NCBI GenBank assembly: GCA_965197795.1
Contig: OZ240228.1
Span: 3,100,001 to 3,164,000, forward strand
Direction: 5' to 3'
Length of the DNA: 64,000 nt
From: WHTK01 sp965197795
Lineage (GTDB): Bacteria; Chloroflexota; Dehalococcoidia; DSTF01; WHTK01
Below, piece after piece: positions 19,801-29,990 of this stretch. Every line of letters begins with the position of its first letter. Position 1 is the stretch's first letter. Under the pieces are notes generated by a model. It had not been told where the DNA came from. It did no database searches and worked only from the letters and a program-made list of their open reading frames with translations. A program made the translations under genes and the position numbers.

Positions 19801-20715
19801 TTCTGTCCCCTTCGCAAAGACCTCCTCGACGGAGAAGCGCCGTGGCAGGATCTTCTGGTCGTGCGCGAAGGCAATAACAGTCTCGATCGCCTTCCGATTC
19901 CTCGAGATGCCGTAGGGGATCGGGTCATCCTCGACGATGTTAGCGCCCGCGTTCGCCCTTTCCTCCGCCGTTGCTTTCGAGAGCCACTGCTCCTTCGCCT
20001 CTCTCCAGGCACGGAATAGCCGGGCGGCCAGTGAGGGGTCGCTCGCCAATAAGTCATCCTTGACGACAATCGTGTGATTAATCGGGTAGAGGCCTGTCCT
20101 CTTGTACCACTGTGCCTGAGCGTTGCGGGCGTCCGGAATCACCGGCTTCACGTTCGGCGAGTCGATGCGGCCGAGGCCGATGCCGCCGGCGAGAGTGCCC
20201 TCCAGGACCATCTTGCCGATGTCGGCGCCAAGCTCGTACGTCGTGTTTGGCGGCGCATCCTTGCGGAACTGCTCCACGTGCTCCTCATCGGCGAGGACCC
20301 AAGTAACCTTGCTTAGATCGACGTCATACTCGGTGGCGAGGATACCGCGTGCCCAGACCCCCGCGGTGACGGTGTACGCGCGCACGCCCATTCTCTTGCC
20401 TTCGATGTCCTTCGGATTCTGGACACCCACATCCGTATTGCCCAAGGTCGCGCCATGGTGGAATTGGCGCACGGGAAAGACAGGGATGGCCGTGAATGGC
20501 AAGCCGTAGGACTTGGCCGTGAGGTAGGTCGTGATCGCCATCTCACTTATGTCAAGGTCGGTCTGGCGGCACATGCGCCGAAACGCCGTCGTGATGGGGC
20601 TGAGCTCGATGAACTCGAACTCGATCCCATCCGGGCGGATCGAGCCTTGCTTGAGAGCTTCGTGGTGTCCATAGCTGCCAATCGAGGTCTTCAAAGTCTG
20701 GGTCGCGGTCGTCAT
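19789..20715 (-). CDS. 4,5-dihydroxyphthalate decarboxylase-like / binding-protein-fold protein
   Basis: 308 residues. I chose the ATG at 20715 because GGAGG lies nine bases before it. The protein matches the family that includes Pht5-type 4,5-dihydroxyphthalate decarboxylases: 'DLDISEMAITTYLTAKSYGL' near residue 53, 'FPVRQFHHGA' near 80, 'PKDIEGKRMGVRAYTVTAGVWARGIL' near 100, 'NHTIVVKDDLL' and a terminal 'EEVFAKGTEDLE'. There is no signal peptide. Known members decarboxylate ortho-dihydroxylated aromatic acids in the cytoplasm. The frame continues past the TAG for 23 codons into repeat copy A, so the stop may be recent. Confidence 0.72.
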   Translation of the reverse strand: MTTATQTLKTSIGSYGHHEALKQGSIRPDGIEFEFIELSPITTAFRRMCRQTDLDISEMAITTYLTAKSYGLPFTAIPVFPVRQFHHGATLGNTDVGVQNPKDIEGKRMGVRAYTVTAGVWARGILATEYDVDLSKVTWVLADEEHVEQFRKDAPPNTTYELGADIGKMVLEGTLAGGIGLGRIDSPNVKPVIPDARNAQAQWYKRTGLYPINHTIVVKDDLLASDPSLAARLFRAWREAKEQWLSKATAEERANAGANIVEDDPIPYGISRNRKAIETVIAFAHDQKILPRRFSVEEVFAKGTEDLE

Positions 20716-20868
20716 GGCGTCCTCCTCGCGGAACTTGGTGGCTAGCGTAAGTCTAGTACTAAATCGTCCGCCGGCCATGGTTCGCCTGTACGTTGAGAAA
20801 GCCTACGCCTAGACCAGCCCGCTTTGCTAGGATTCGCTCTGCCGCAATTCTTGCAGGGAGGATCGAAG

Positions 20869-22060
20869 ATGAAGTCGAGCAAAGACAGGATCCTGACGAC
20901 CCATGCCGGCAGCCTGGTTCGCCCGCCAGAGATCATCGAGGTGATGATCGCGCGGGAGCTGGACCGTCAATTCGATTCGGCTGCTTATGAGGGGGACCTT
21001 CGCCGCGGCGTGGTCGAGGTGGTTGGTCATCAATCGATGTCGTCAGCGACGGCGAATTCGGTAAGAACGGCTGGATCCAGTATGTCACGGAGCGGATCGA
21101 CGGACTTGAGCCGGTGCCGGGAAATCCGGTCCGCAATGAAGGGCGCTGGCCGGAGCAGGAGCGCTTTGGTGATTTCTACCGCGAGCATCTGAAGCACGAG
21201 CCGATGCAGTGGCTGCCCGAGACGCCGTCGCGGCATCTTTACGAAGGCACGACCCGCAGCATGCTCTACGCCTGCAACGGCCCGCTCTCATACGACGTGC
21301 GCGTGCTGCAGCGCGACATCGATAACTTCAGGGCAGCGCTCGGCGGCGTACAGGTTGAGGAAGCCTTCATGCCGGTCGTCGCGCCCTGTAGCGTCGAGAC
21401 GCTGGCCAACAACCACTATTCAACCCAGGAAGATTACCTGTTTGCTGTAGCCGCCGCGCTCGCCATCGAGTACCGTACCATCGTCGATGCCGGCTTCATT
21501 CTGCAGGTCGATGACGCGATCTTGCCGATGCAGGCGTTCCTTCAGCTGCGTGGTAAGAGCATGGAGGAATACCACCGCTGGGCCAGTGTCCGCATCGAGG
21601 CGCTCAATCAGCACTCAAGGGGATTCCAGAGGATCGGGTGCGGTACCACATCTGCTGGGGTAGTCAGAACATCCCGCACACAACCGACCCCGCTCTGCGC
21701 GACATCGTCGACCTGATTCTCGGCGTGAACGCGCAGGCCTACTCCATCGAAGCCGCGAACCCGCGGCACGAGCACGAATGGAAGGTATGGGAGGACGTCA
21801 AGTTGCCGGCGGGCAAGATCCTCATGCCCGGCGTCATCAGCCACGCGACGAACATCGTGGAGCACCCCGAGCTGGTCGCGATGCGAATCGCGAACTTCGC
21901 GAGCTTGGTTGGGCGTGAGAACGTCATGGCAGGCACGGACTGCGGCTTCTCGCAGTTCTGGAACCTGATTCGCGTCCATCCGCAGGTGCAGTGGGCCAAG
22001 CTCGAAGCGCTGGTCGAGGGGGCCGGACTGGCCAGCGCTCAACTCTGGAGCCGAAACTAG
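20869..22060 (+). CDS. Short MetE-like (cobalamin-independent methionine synthase C-terminal-type) protein, copy A (two frameshifts)
   Basis: About 397 residues once joined, matching only the C-terminal catalytic half of MetE, as in core-MetE and related thiol methyl/alkyl transferases. 'RILTTHAGSLVRP' opens the barrel. The zinc ligands appear as His-x-Cys in 'RYHICWGS' and Cys in 'MAGTDCGFSQ'. The frame shifts near 21030 (before 'IDVVSDGEFGKNG') and near 21618 (before 'PEDRVRYHICW'). The ATG at 20869 has GGGAGGATC before it. Substrates of the family vary (homocysteine methylation, coenzyme M type chemistry), so I leave the reaction open. Confidence 0.75.
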
Positions 22061-22179
22061 GAGCGGCTCTTATCGTCACGCATCCACCGCTCCGACTTTG
22101 GAACCTGTGACCCGGACCTGAAACGCAAGCTGCGACCCGGAAAAGTGCCGCAGCGCTGCGGATGGGCCGGGTCTATCGG

Positions 22180-22982
22180 TTACGGCGTTGCTAGCGTCCA
22201 GACACCACCGTCGCCGTCGCCGTTGGTTTCTCCTGGAAGGCTGTCTCCGGCAAAGTAGTAGACCAGCAGCCCGTTGTACGTGACCTGCCGGGCGCCATCG
22301 TCCCGAACCACGACATCCAGCGTGCCGCCTGCCTCCGACACGGCTGATGGGTCGAGACCGTCGGGCACGGTCAGCGCCGGCCAGTTCTCCGGGCACCCCC
22401 CGCTGCAGTTGCTGACACCCTCGGTGTCGTTCGCGAAAAGGTAGAGCGAAAGTCCCGTGGGACCGACGAGGAACGAGTCCCGCACGCCTACGTAGGCGTT
22501 AGAGGCCGTGTCGGGCCGGGCTAGGAACCAGACGTTACCGACGAGGTGACCGTTGGTGTCACCGGGCGAGGCGTCCGCGGCGAAGAAGTAGAGCGGGGCG
22601 CCACTGTAAGTGACTTGCAGGCCGGCAGACGTCTCGATGCTGTCGAAGATGCCGGTGGCGCTAGCCACTGCTTCCACCGAGCGACCGTCCGTGAGCAGAA
22701 GCGGAGGCCACGTCTGTAGGCAGTCACCGCTGCAATTCGAGGTGTTCGGGACGTCTCGCGTGAAGACGTAGAGCGAGTTGCCGTCCGGGCCAACCAGGTA
22801 CGATCCGAGTTCTCCCTCGGAAATGCCAACCGTTGACTGCTCGGCGGCCCCGCCCCTGGCGTAGCCGTGTTGCTTGGCGCGGGGTCGTCATCGTCTGAGC
22901 AAGCGACGGCGACGGCCAGCGCAACGGCTGTGAATGCCATTAGAAACGGCCGTGCGTTTCTCAAGTAATGCCACGGAGTCAT
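22180..22982 (-). CDS. Secreted-repeat lipoprotein (Lipoprotein_15 type) (one frameshift)
   Basis: A signal peptide with lipobox 'AVAVAC' is followed by an Asp-rich and Thr/Pro linker, then about four copies of the secreted repeat of unknown function: 'DGNSLYVFTRDVPNTSNCSG', 'GAPLYFFAADASPGDTNG', 'TGLSLYLFANDTEGVSNCSG' and 'GLLVYYFAGDSLPGETNG'. The frame changes near 22855 in a G/C-rich stretch, so the lipobox and the repeats are out of register. It is divergent from an ECF sigma factor gene with 88 bases between; this pairing of ECF sigma and Lipoprotein_15 suggests the sigma factor controls it. Confidence 0.75.
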
Positions 22983-23070
22983 AGGTTTTCCCTTTCCTGG
23001 TGTCTAACGCTAGCTCGGGGAACTACCGGCCGCAGATCACTCGCAATCGTGGACTGCTAGCATTGTTGAG

Positions 23071-23687
23071 ATGAATACGCGCGGGGACGGTGATCTGGAG
23101 AGCGATGTCAGGCGAGATCCTGATATGGGAGCGCAGTTAATGGCTGCCCGCCTCAAAAAAGGTGATCCAACTGCTCTGCGCGAGCTCTATCAGCAGGAGG
23201 AGCGTCGAGCCTTCGCCCTTGCCTATCGCGTGCTGCGCGCGATGCGGCCGCGGCTGAAGACGCCGTGCAGGAGGCCTTCACGCAGCTCTGGGAGCGCGCG
23301 GGACAGCTCTCCGTCGATGGCGGCCGAATCGAATCGTTGCTGATGGTCGTGAGGCGCCGGGCCGTGGACCACGCGAGGCGGCGTCAGCGCACCGATAAAC
23401 CGCTACCGGACCCGGAGTTGCTGCAACAGATCGATGAGCGAGCCACCGATCTTCTTGACTATGTGGAAGAGCGGCTCACCACTGCTGGCCTGCGTAGCGA
23501 ACTCAACGCAGCGCTGGCCGGTTTGCCGCTAGAGCAGCGCGAAATAGTCAACAATGTGTACTTCGGCGGCCTGACCTTGCGGGAGGTCGCTGAACGAGAA
23601 GCACTGCCACTTGGAACCGTGAAGAGCAGGCTCCGCCTGGCGATGACCAAGCTGACCGGGACGATGGGAAGGCGCGGCGATCGATGA
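23071..23687 (+). CDS. ECF RNA polymerase sigma factor, SigK/SigL-like (one frameshift)
   Basis: Region 2 begins with 'GDPTALRELYQQEERRAFAL'. After a frame change near 23241 it continues as 'AEDAVQEAFTQLWERAG'. Region 4 contains 'ALAGLPLEQREIVNNVYFGG' and the helix-turn-helix 'TLREVAEREALPLGTVKSR'. Joined length is about 206 residues. The stop overlaps the ATG of the anti-sigma gene (ATGA), the usual coupled arrangement. The DNA-binding half alone is intact as written. Confidence 0.85.
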
Positions 23688-24326
23688 ACTGCGACGAGGT
23701 ACAAGAGCTACTACCCGCCTACGTCCTCGGTGCGCTGGATGCCGAGGAGCTCGAGGCCGTGGAGGCTCACCTCCGCGCCGGGAGCGAGCACGAAGACGAG
23801 CTAATCGAGTTACGCGCGACCGTCTTGGCGCTGGACCGTTTCGGCGATGATCTAACGCCGTCGGCTTCGATCGAGCCAGGCTCGGAGTGCTGATACGTCG
23901 GGCTCAATGCGGCGTCTGGTTCGGCCTCCGACCTGGCTTTGGGCGGTGGCCGCGGCCGTGCTGCTGGCCGTGTTTGGCGCCGGGTGGCTGGCCAGCGAGC
24001 TGGTCGGCGGAGATGATCGACAGGTCTCGATACTGATCCAGGATCCTGAGGGCAGAAAGGTTGCCCTGGCCGCTGGCGGCGGGGACAGCGTGACCGTCAC
24101 GATGTCCGGCTTTACGAGACTGTCTGACGCAGAGGCCTATCAGTTCTGGGCGATACGGGACGGAGAATGGCTCCGGATCGGACTCTGCAACACGGACCGT
24201 GACGGCTGGTGGAGGGGCGACTTCGCGTTCACGATTCGTCCAGACGAGCGACTTGCCATCACCATCGAGTCGACCGACGGGAGCGAGACGCCGACTTCGG
24301 AGCCGATTCTGATTACGGGTTCGTGA
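23684..24326 (+). CDS. RskA-like anti-sigma factor (one frameshift)
   Basis: The N-terminal part is an anti-sigma domain ('CDEVQELLPAYVLGALDAEE', residues 3-22) in which the usual CxxC is replaced ('GSEHEDEL'), so it probably does not bind zinc. After a frame change between 23880 and 23910 comes one transmembrane helix ('LWAVAAAVLLAVFGAGW') and an external RskA C-terminal domain with 'AEAYQFWAIRDGEWLRIGLC'. It would hold the ECF sigma factor at the membrane and release it on signal. Joined length is about 213 residues. Confidence 0.8.
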
Positions 24327-24379
24327 CCGGGGCGTAGATACCACACCCAGGCCGGTGTTTCAGTGAGCAGCGTTAGCCG

Positions 24380-25699
24380 TCAGGAGCCAGCGCTTGCCGC
24401 GGCGGCAGGCTGACTGGCCGCCTCGGGGCGGCGAGCAGGCCTGACGAAGTACAGCACCGTGACACAGAAACCCCACGAGAGGGCCATGATCAGGATGCTC
24501 AACGTGTAGCTGTCTAACGCCTCGGCGATGGCGGCGACGTAGAGCGGTCCCATGGCGCCCGAAAGTGTAATCAACGGACGTACCGAGCCGTTGATGGCCC
24601 CGATGTTGGCGCGGCCGAAGTACGCCGGCCATAAGACCTGTTGCAGTCCAACCCAGCCGCCGATTCCGAGGCCCGCTACGGCGCCGGCTACCAGGCTGGC
24701 GTCTCCCGGCAGCAGTAGGAGCAGAGGGATCGTGAGCCCAGAATAGGTTGCGATGATCAGCAGCGCCTTGCGGATGTGCAGCTTATCCGCGAGCCAGCCC
24801 CAGAAGAAGCGTCCGGTGAAGCTCGTGAAGCCGTAGGCGCTGAATGCAATGGCCGCCGTCGATTCAGAAAAGCCCTTTTCCACGAGAGCCGGGACAAGGT
24901 TGGTTGGAAAAGCTACCGGCGAGACCTGTCCAAAGACAGCCACGAGCATGAGCATCCAAAGCGTCCGTGTCTTGAATGCCTCCGAGCGAGTAAAGCTATA
25001 TTCCTGTGAGCTCTGCGTGTGTACAGGCGCTGAACCACTCCCGGCGGTGGGCACAACTGAATCGCCGTCCGGCAGCATGCCGATGTCTTCGGGTTGGGTG
25101 CGGAGAAGCAGGGATGGCAGTACCGAGATCACCACGGCCAGGACGCCCATGAAGAACCAGGCTTCTCGCCAGCCAAAACCCTCGTTTACGAGGGCAACCA
25201 GCGGAACGAGCAAGAAAGCAGCCAGCCCCGATCCCATGGTCGAAGTTGCCATAGCGCGGCCTCGTTTGCGGATGAACCACTTCGGAACAAGGCTCCCCAT
25301 CAGTAACTGGGCCGGTCCGGCTCCAAGCACGCCGCCGATCACGCCGAAAACAAGAAGGAACTGCCATTCCTCCTGCACGAAAGCGATAGAACCCAGACAC
25401 AGGGCGGCAACCACCGAGCTGAAGATGGCGAGGGGTCTGGCAGCCCCGCTGCGGTCCAGAAGCCGGCCGAAGAAGATGCCGGAAACGGCGGCACCGAGCG
25501 TCCGGAGCGCGAGGCCGGTGAAGATGATCGTACGGCTCCAACCCAGATCGTCGTGCATCGGGACGGAGAGAATGCCCGTCGTCCACATGGCGCCCGCGGT
25601 CGTGAAGGTGCGCAGGAACACTACCGAGACGATGACCCAGCCGTAGTAGAAGGGAAGCGATGCCGCCCAGGAAGATACGCCGGCAGCCGGCTCTCTCAA
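24380..25699 (-). CDS. MFS transporter, monocarboxylate/oxalate-formate type (copy 1)
   Basis: 439 residues, 12 predicted membrane segments. The start 'FYYGWVIVSVVFLRTFTTAG' and the loop 'GRLLDRSGAARPLAIFS' after helix 2 are typical. The central loop 'RTQPEDIGMLPDG' and 'KWFIRKRGRAMATSTMGSG' match the family of small-organic-acid carriers. Two related genes occur at 52706 (minus) and 56231 (plus). An aromatic or aliphatic acid substrate is likely given the neighbours, but this is inference. Confidence 0.87.
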   Translation of the reverse strand: MREPAAGVSSWAASLPFYYGWVIVSVVFLRTFTTAGAMWTTGILSVPMHDDLGWSRTIIFTGLALRTLGAAVSGIFFGRLLDRSGAARPLAIFSSVVAALCLGSIAFVQEEWQFLLVFGVIGGVLGAGPAQLLMGSLVPKWFIRKRGRAMATSTMGSGLAAFLLVPLVALVNEGFGWREAWFFMGVLAVVISVLPSLLLRTQPEDIGMLPDGDSVVPTAGSGSAPVHTQSSQEYSFTRSEAFKTRTLWMLMLVAVFGQVSPVAFPTNLVPALVEKGFSESTAAIAFSAYGFTSFTGRFFWGWLADKLHIRKALLIIATYSGLTIPLLLLLPGDASLVAGAVAGLGIGGWVGLQQVLWPAYFGRANIGAINGSVRPLITLSGAMGPLYVAAIAEALDSYTLSILIMALSWGFCVTVLYFVRPARRPEAASQPAAAASAGS

Positions 25700-25759
25700 A
25701 CCTCTGCTCCTCCGGCCGCGAGGGTCAACGCAATTGACGGATCACGCGATGCGCTCGGG

Positions 25760-26955
25760 TTAGCGATTCCAGAGCTCCTTGGTGGCCAGCCGCGCGCCCT
25801 CTGCCAGCGTCCTGAACTTGGCCCAGACCAGGTCCGGGTGGATCTTGGGGCCGAAGACGCTCTGGCCGAAGCCGCAGTCCGTCCCCGCGATCACGTTCTC
25901 TCTGCCGACGAGGTTGGCCAACCTGACGATTCGCTGGCGCACCAGCTCGGGGTGCTCGATCACGTCGTTGGTGTGACTGACCACGCCGGGAATCAGCACC
26001 TTGCCCTCCGGTAGCTTGGTCTCCTTCCAGATCTCCCACTCCCACTCGTGACGCGGGTTCTGGTCGTAGGAAAGACCAGCAGCCTTGACCTGAAGCACCA
26101 GGTCGATGAACTCGGGCAGCGTGACGTCCTCCGAGTGGGGACCACGTCCCCCGCCGTAGCAAATATGCAGACGGATCTGATCCACCGGCAGACCTTCGAG
26201 GGTCTTATTGAACACCTCGACCAGCAGACCGAAGCGCTTGCGGAACGACCCCACGTCCATCCCCAGCGCGTTGAACTTCATGACCGGCGTGTCGATCTGC
26301 AGGACGAAGCCGGCGTCGAGGATGGCCTTGTACTCCTCTCGGATTGCCTTGGCGCAGTCGTGCAGAAAGTCTTCCTGAGAGCTGTAGTACTCGTTCTGGC
26401 CCGGCAGGTATCCCATGTTGTCTGGACCCACGAGGGCAAGAACGCCTCGACGACCTGAACCGCCGGCAGCGCAGCCTTGAAGTTGCTGATCTCCTGTTGG
26501 ATGGACTCCGGTCCCTTGTGCGAGACGCGGCCAACGCAGACGGTTCGCGTCTGCAGCGCCTTGACCGCCTCTGGCGTCGGCACGTACTCGCGTCCCTCTC
26601 CCATCGCTTGCAGCCGGGCGCGCTCGTCCAGGTAGCCGTCGAGTTGACCCCTTTCCCTTTCACGCCCAGGAGCGGCGTTTGGGCCGGCGGTAGGCCTGTC
26701 TTCGAATCCTGCTAGTCGCTCCGGAAGGAAAGCCGTCCAGCCCAGGCGCCCCTGCTCGCCGTCGCTGATCACGTCGATGCCGGTTTCGGCCTGTTGCTGG
26801 ACCATCTCGGCAACAGCGCTGCGGACGCGGGCGCCGCAGGCTTGCTCATCGTGCGGACGTCCCGCGAGCCGGTCGTCCCACATCTTTCGCAGGTCGTTGG
26901 GACGCTGCAGGCTCCCGACCTGGGTGGTGATGATGCGCTCCGTGCTTCGCTTCAT
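25760..26955 (-). CDS. Short MetE-like protein, copy B (one frameshift)
   Basis: About 398 residues when joined. 'RIITTQVGSLQRP' starts the barrel and 'GIDVISDGEQGRLGWTAF' follows. His-x-Cys zinc ligands are in 'RLHICYGGGRG', with a later Cys in 'IAGTDCGFGQ'. The frame breaks near 26430 after 'VQVVEAFLPSW'. It resembles copy A at 20869 but carries a different middle segment, so it is a diverged paralogue. It is divergent from Rieske gene R1. Confidence 0.78.
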
Positions 26956-27112
26956 GGCGTGCCCTTTCTGGCTGCAATCTTAGTGGAGAGAGTAGCTGTG
27001 ACCCACAAGGCGGCGTTAGTTTAGCAGTCGTACTGCAATGGGTCGGATGGGCAACGCTGCTGACGGTGATAGAATCCCTTGCAGCCTAAGACAGCAAAGA
27101 AGGAGCCATCCA

Positions 27113-28456
27113 ATGCTAAGCGCATCTGACAACGAAATCCTCTGCCACGTCGGCCCCGGGACACTGCTGGGCAACGTGTTTCGAGAGTATTGGCTCCCGG
27201 CGGTGCGCTCCGACGAGTTGCCCGCGCCAGACTGCGCCCCGCTACGTGTCAAACTGCTCAGCGAGGAGTTGATCAGCTACCGCACGACCTCGGGGGCTGT
27301 TGGCTTGATCCAGAGCGCCTGTCCGCACCGTGGCGCCTCGCTGTTCTTCGGCCGCAACGAAGAGGAAGGCCTGCGCTGCGTCTACCACGGCTGGAAGTTC
27401 GATGTCACCGGCACCTGCCTCGACATGCCATCAGAGCCGGCCGAGTCAAACTTCAAGAGCAAGGTCCGGGCCAGGTCTTACCAGACGCACGAGCGCAACG
27501 GCGTCATCTGGGCCTACATGGGTCCTCGCGATGTGCCGCCGCCGCTTCCGGATCACGAAGCCAACATCATGAGCACGCAGCCGCAGCAGATCTCCATCTT
27601 GCACCGCGCTTGCAACTGGATGCAGGGCCTGGAGGGCGAGCTCGACACGATCCACGCCGCCTTCCTGCACGCCGGCGCCGCCCGCTTTGAGGACCAGGAG
27701 CCGAAGAGCCTTAACTATTACCACTACAAGGAGCGGGCCAACGCGCGCTTCGTCGTCCGGGACACCGATTTCGGTACGGCTTACGGCGCCTACCGACCGG
27801 CGGAAGAAGACACCAACTACTGGCGAATCGGTTACGCTTTCTTCCCGTTCTTCGCGATGCAGGCGGCCGGCGAGATGGGCCCCAACGTCAAGATGAACGC
27901 CTACGTACCTATGGACGACGAGCACACGCTGCAGTGGGAGATCAACTACACCATCGAAGGCCCGCAGCGGACAGTACGCAACGTGGAGATCAATCGAGGC
28001 ACGTCCCCGGCTGACAGCGGTCGCGGCGGTAACTACATGCCTCAGACCACGGGCTGGTATGGCCGGTTCAACCTGGAGCAGACGCTGGCGAACGACTTCC
28101 TGGTGGATCGAGAAGCGCAGCGCGAGTGGAAGTCCTACTCCGGGATTCCCGGCACTCGTCAGCAGGACATGGCGGTCACCGAGACCATGGGGCCGATTTA
28201 CGAAAGGTCTCACGAGCACCTGGGCACGTCCGACTCGATGATCATCCGAACCCGCCGCCGCTGGCTGGCCGTGGCGAGGGCGTTTGCCGAGACCGGGGTG
28301 CTGCCACCCAACGTCGACAACCCCAGCGCCTACCGGCTGCGCTCTGGTGAGGTGATCTTGCCTCGCAGCGCCGACTGGTGGGAGGGGAGCCGCGAGCTGC
28401 GTGAGAAGTCGCTCACGAGCCCGCCGGAGCTGACCAAAGCCCCGCCGGCTGGCTGA
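27113..28456 (+). CDS. Rieske non-heme iron oxygenase alpha subunit, R1
   Basis: 447 residues, phthalate 4,5-dioxygenase/LigXa-like oxygenase. Rieske ligands are Cys70, His72, Cys89 and His92 ('CPHRGAS' and 'CVYHGWKFD'). The mononuclear iron site has Asp178, His181 and His186 ('LDTIHAAFLHAG'); the Asp in 'QQDMAVTETMGP' is the probable third ligand. I chose the ATG at 27113 because AAGGAG precedes it and all paralogues start 'ML...DNE'. Closest relative in the window is R5. There is no beta subunit or reductase beside it. Confidence 0.93.
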   Translation: MLSASDNEILCHVGPGTLLGNVFREYWLPAVRSDELPAPDCAPLRVKLLSEELISYRTTSGAVGLIQSACPHRGASLFFGRNEEEGLRCVYHGWKFDVTGTCLDMPSEPAESNFKSKVRARSYQTHERNGVIWAYMGPRDVPPPLPDHEANIMSTQPQQISILHRACNWMQGLEGELDTIHAAFLHAGAARFEDQEPKSLNYYHYKERANARFVVRDTDFGTAYGAYRPAEEDTNYWRIGYAFFPFFAMQAAGEMGPNVKMNAYVPMDDEHTLQWEINYTIEGPQRTVRNVEINRGTSPADSGRGGNYMPQTTGWYGRFNLEQTLANDFLVDREAQREWKSYSGIPGTRQQDMAVTETMGPIYERSHEHLGTSDSMIIRTRRRWLAVARAFAETGVLPPNVDNPSAYRLRSGEVILPRSADWWEGSRELREKSLTSPPELTKAPPAG

Positions 28457-28512
28457 GCACGCGCGAGGCCCATGCAGGCCAGCTTGAATCCTACTGAGGT
28501 TTAGCCGAGCAA

Positions 28513-28559
28513 CGAGAAGCGAGGGCCGGTTCATCTAAGAACCTGACCCTCGCTTCTCG
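28513..28559. terminator. Bidirectional terminator between R1 and the DHA2 pseudogene
   Basis: A perfect 13-base-pair outer stem, CGAGAAGCGAGGG with CCCTCGCTTCTCG, plus an inner GGTTC/GAACC stem. It sits between two convergent genes. Confidence 0.7.
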
Positions 28560-28574
28560 ACTAAACGCGCCGTG

Positions 28575-29990
28575 TTATTCGACGGGAACCGGCGCTGGTA
28601 CAGCTTGCGGAGCAAACGGCGCCTTCACGTCAGACTCGTCCGCAGTGACGAACTCCGCCTGAGCCAGGCGCATCTGATTCGGTATCAGAGCGGCTGCGAC
28701 GCCCAGTGCGACAGCGATGAACCCGGCAGCAGCGACGTAGCCGATGCTGAGCGCGTCAACGAAGGACTGATACGCCACGTTCTCCACCACCGCGGCAACG
28801 GATGCCGGGAGCTCCGTGGTGAGCCGCTCTACGACTCCGACGCTGTCGCCGACCGTCTCGACAACATCCGGTGAAGCGACGCCTTCGAGCGAATCGCGTA
28901 CATCGGCCCGGTAGAGGCTGGTTACGAGACTGCCGAGGACGGCAACACCCAGGGTGATACCAAGCTCGCGTGATAGGTCGTTCATGGCGGAGCCGATGCC
29001 CGCGTCGTTAACCGGGACGGAGGCCATGATCGTATCGGTGACGGTCGGCATCGCGATGCCTGCTCCGAGGCCGAATATCATGATCCCAAGGATCGGCACC
29101 CAGTACGGCGTGCCGATGGCGATCTGGGAGAAGATCGCCATCCCGGCCATGATGATCAGCGTCGCAACCACGATCATGTTCTTCGGGCCGAAGCGAGGCA
29201 CCGCCTTCGTCGCGATCACTGCACCGGCCAGCATCGCAGCAGCAACCGGCGTTATGGCCAGTCCAGCTACCAGCGCACTGCGACCTTGCACCAGCTGTAG
29301 GAACTGCGTCAGGAAGAAGAAGACGCCAATCATGCCGACGAACAGGAGCATCAGCACGAGGAAGGACCCCGTGAAGTCCATTCGCTTGAAGTACTGCAGA
29401 GGCATCATCGGCGTCGAGCTTTGCAGCTCGACCAGGCCGAACGCGACCAGGAGCGCGGCGCCGGCGGTCAGGGAGCCAACGATTTCGAGGGAGCCCCAGC
29501 CGGCCTCTCCTCCCTGGATGATGACGTAGACGACAGCCAGGGTGCCGCTTGTGACCAGGAGCGCGCCGGCGAGGTCGATTGGCTGACGGCGGCTGTCGCG
29601 GGATTCGGGTACCAGGGTTGCGCCGGCCAGCGAGAGCACGACGACGGGGACGAGCAACCAGAAGACCGCACTCCAGCCGACGTCATCGACCAGGAAGCCG
29701 CCGAGAGCTGGCCCAATGGCGAGGCGAGTGCGCGACGCCGGCCAAGCGATCGCCCAGACTGCCGGCGACGAGCAGCAGTCCCGCGAGGATCAACGAGTAC
29801 ATGTTGACGATCCATTGCAGGGAGGAAGTTCGTGGCCGAGAAGTCACGGGCGATCGAGGGCAGCGCCGTATTCACTACGGTGCCGTCGAGAAAGATCAGG
29901 AATGTCGAAAGGGACATTACCGCGAGGACGAGGCCCTTCCGGGGTAGCGCGGGAGCGGATGGTTGAGGTTCTGGTCGGGGGTCTCGGCCG
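28575..29990 (-). pseudogene. DHA2/EmrB-type drug MFS transporter, internally deleted
   Basis: The 5' part encodes 'STFLIFLDGTVVNTALPSI', a DHA2 helix 1. The frame then shifts to 'LQWIVNMYSLILAGLLLVAG' and 'LGDRLAG', and shifts again directly to 'LAIGPALGGFLVDDVGWSAV'. In complete relatives about 70 residues (helices 3-5 with the antiporter motif C region) separate these two segments, so an internal piece is missing. The C-terminal 360 residues are intact and membrane-like. The 5' end abuts a truncated regulator gene on the other strand. It cannot make a working pump. Confidence 0.75.
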
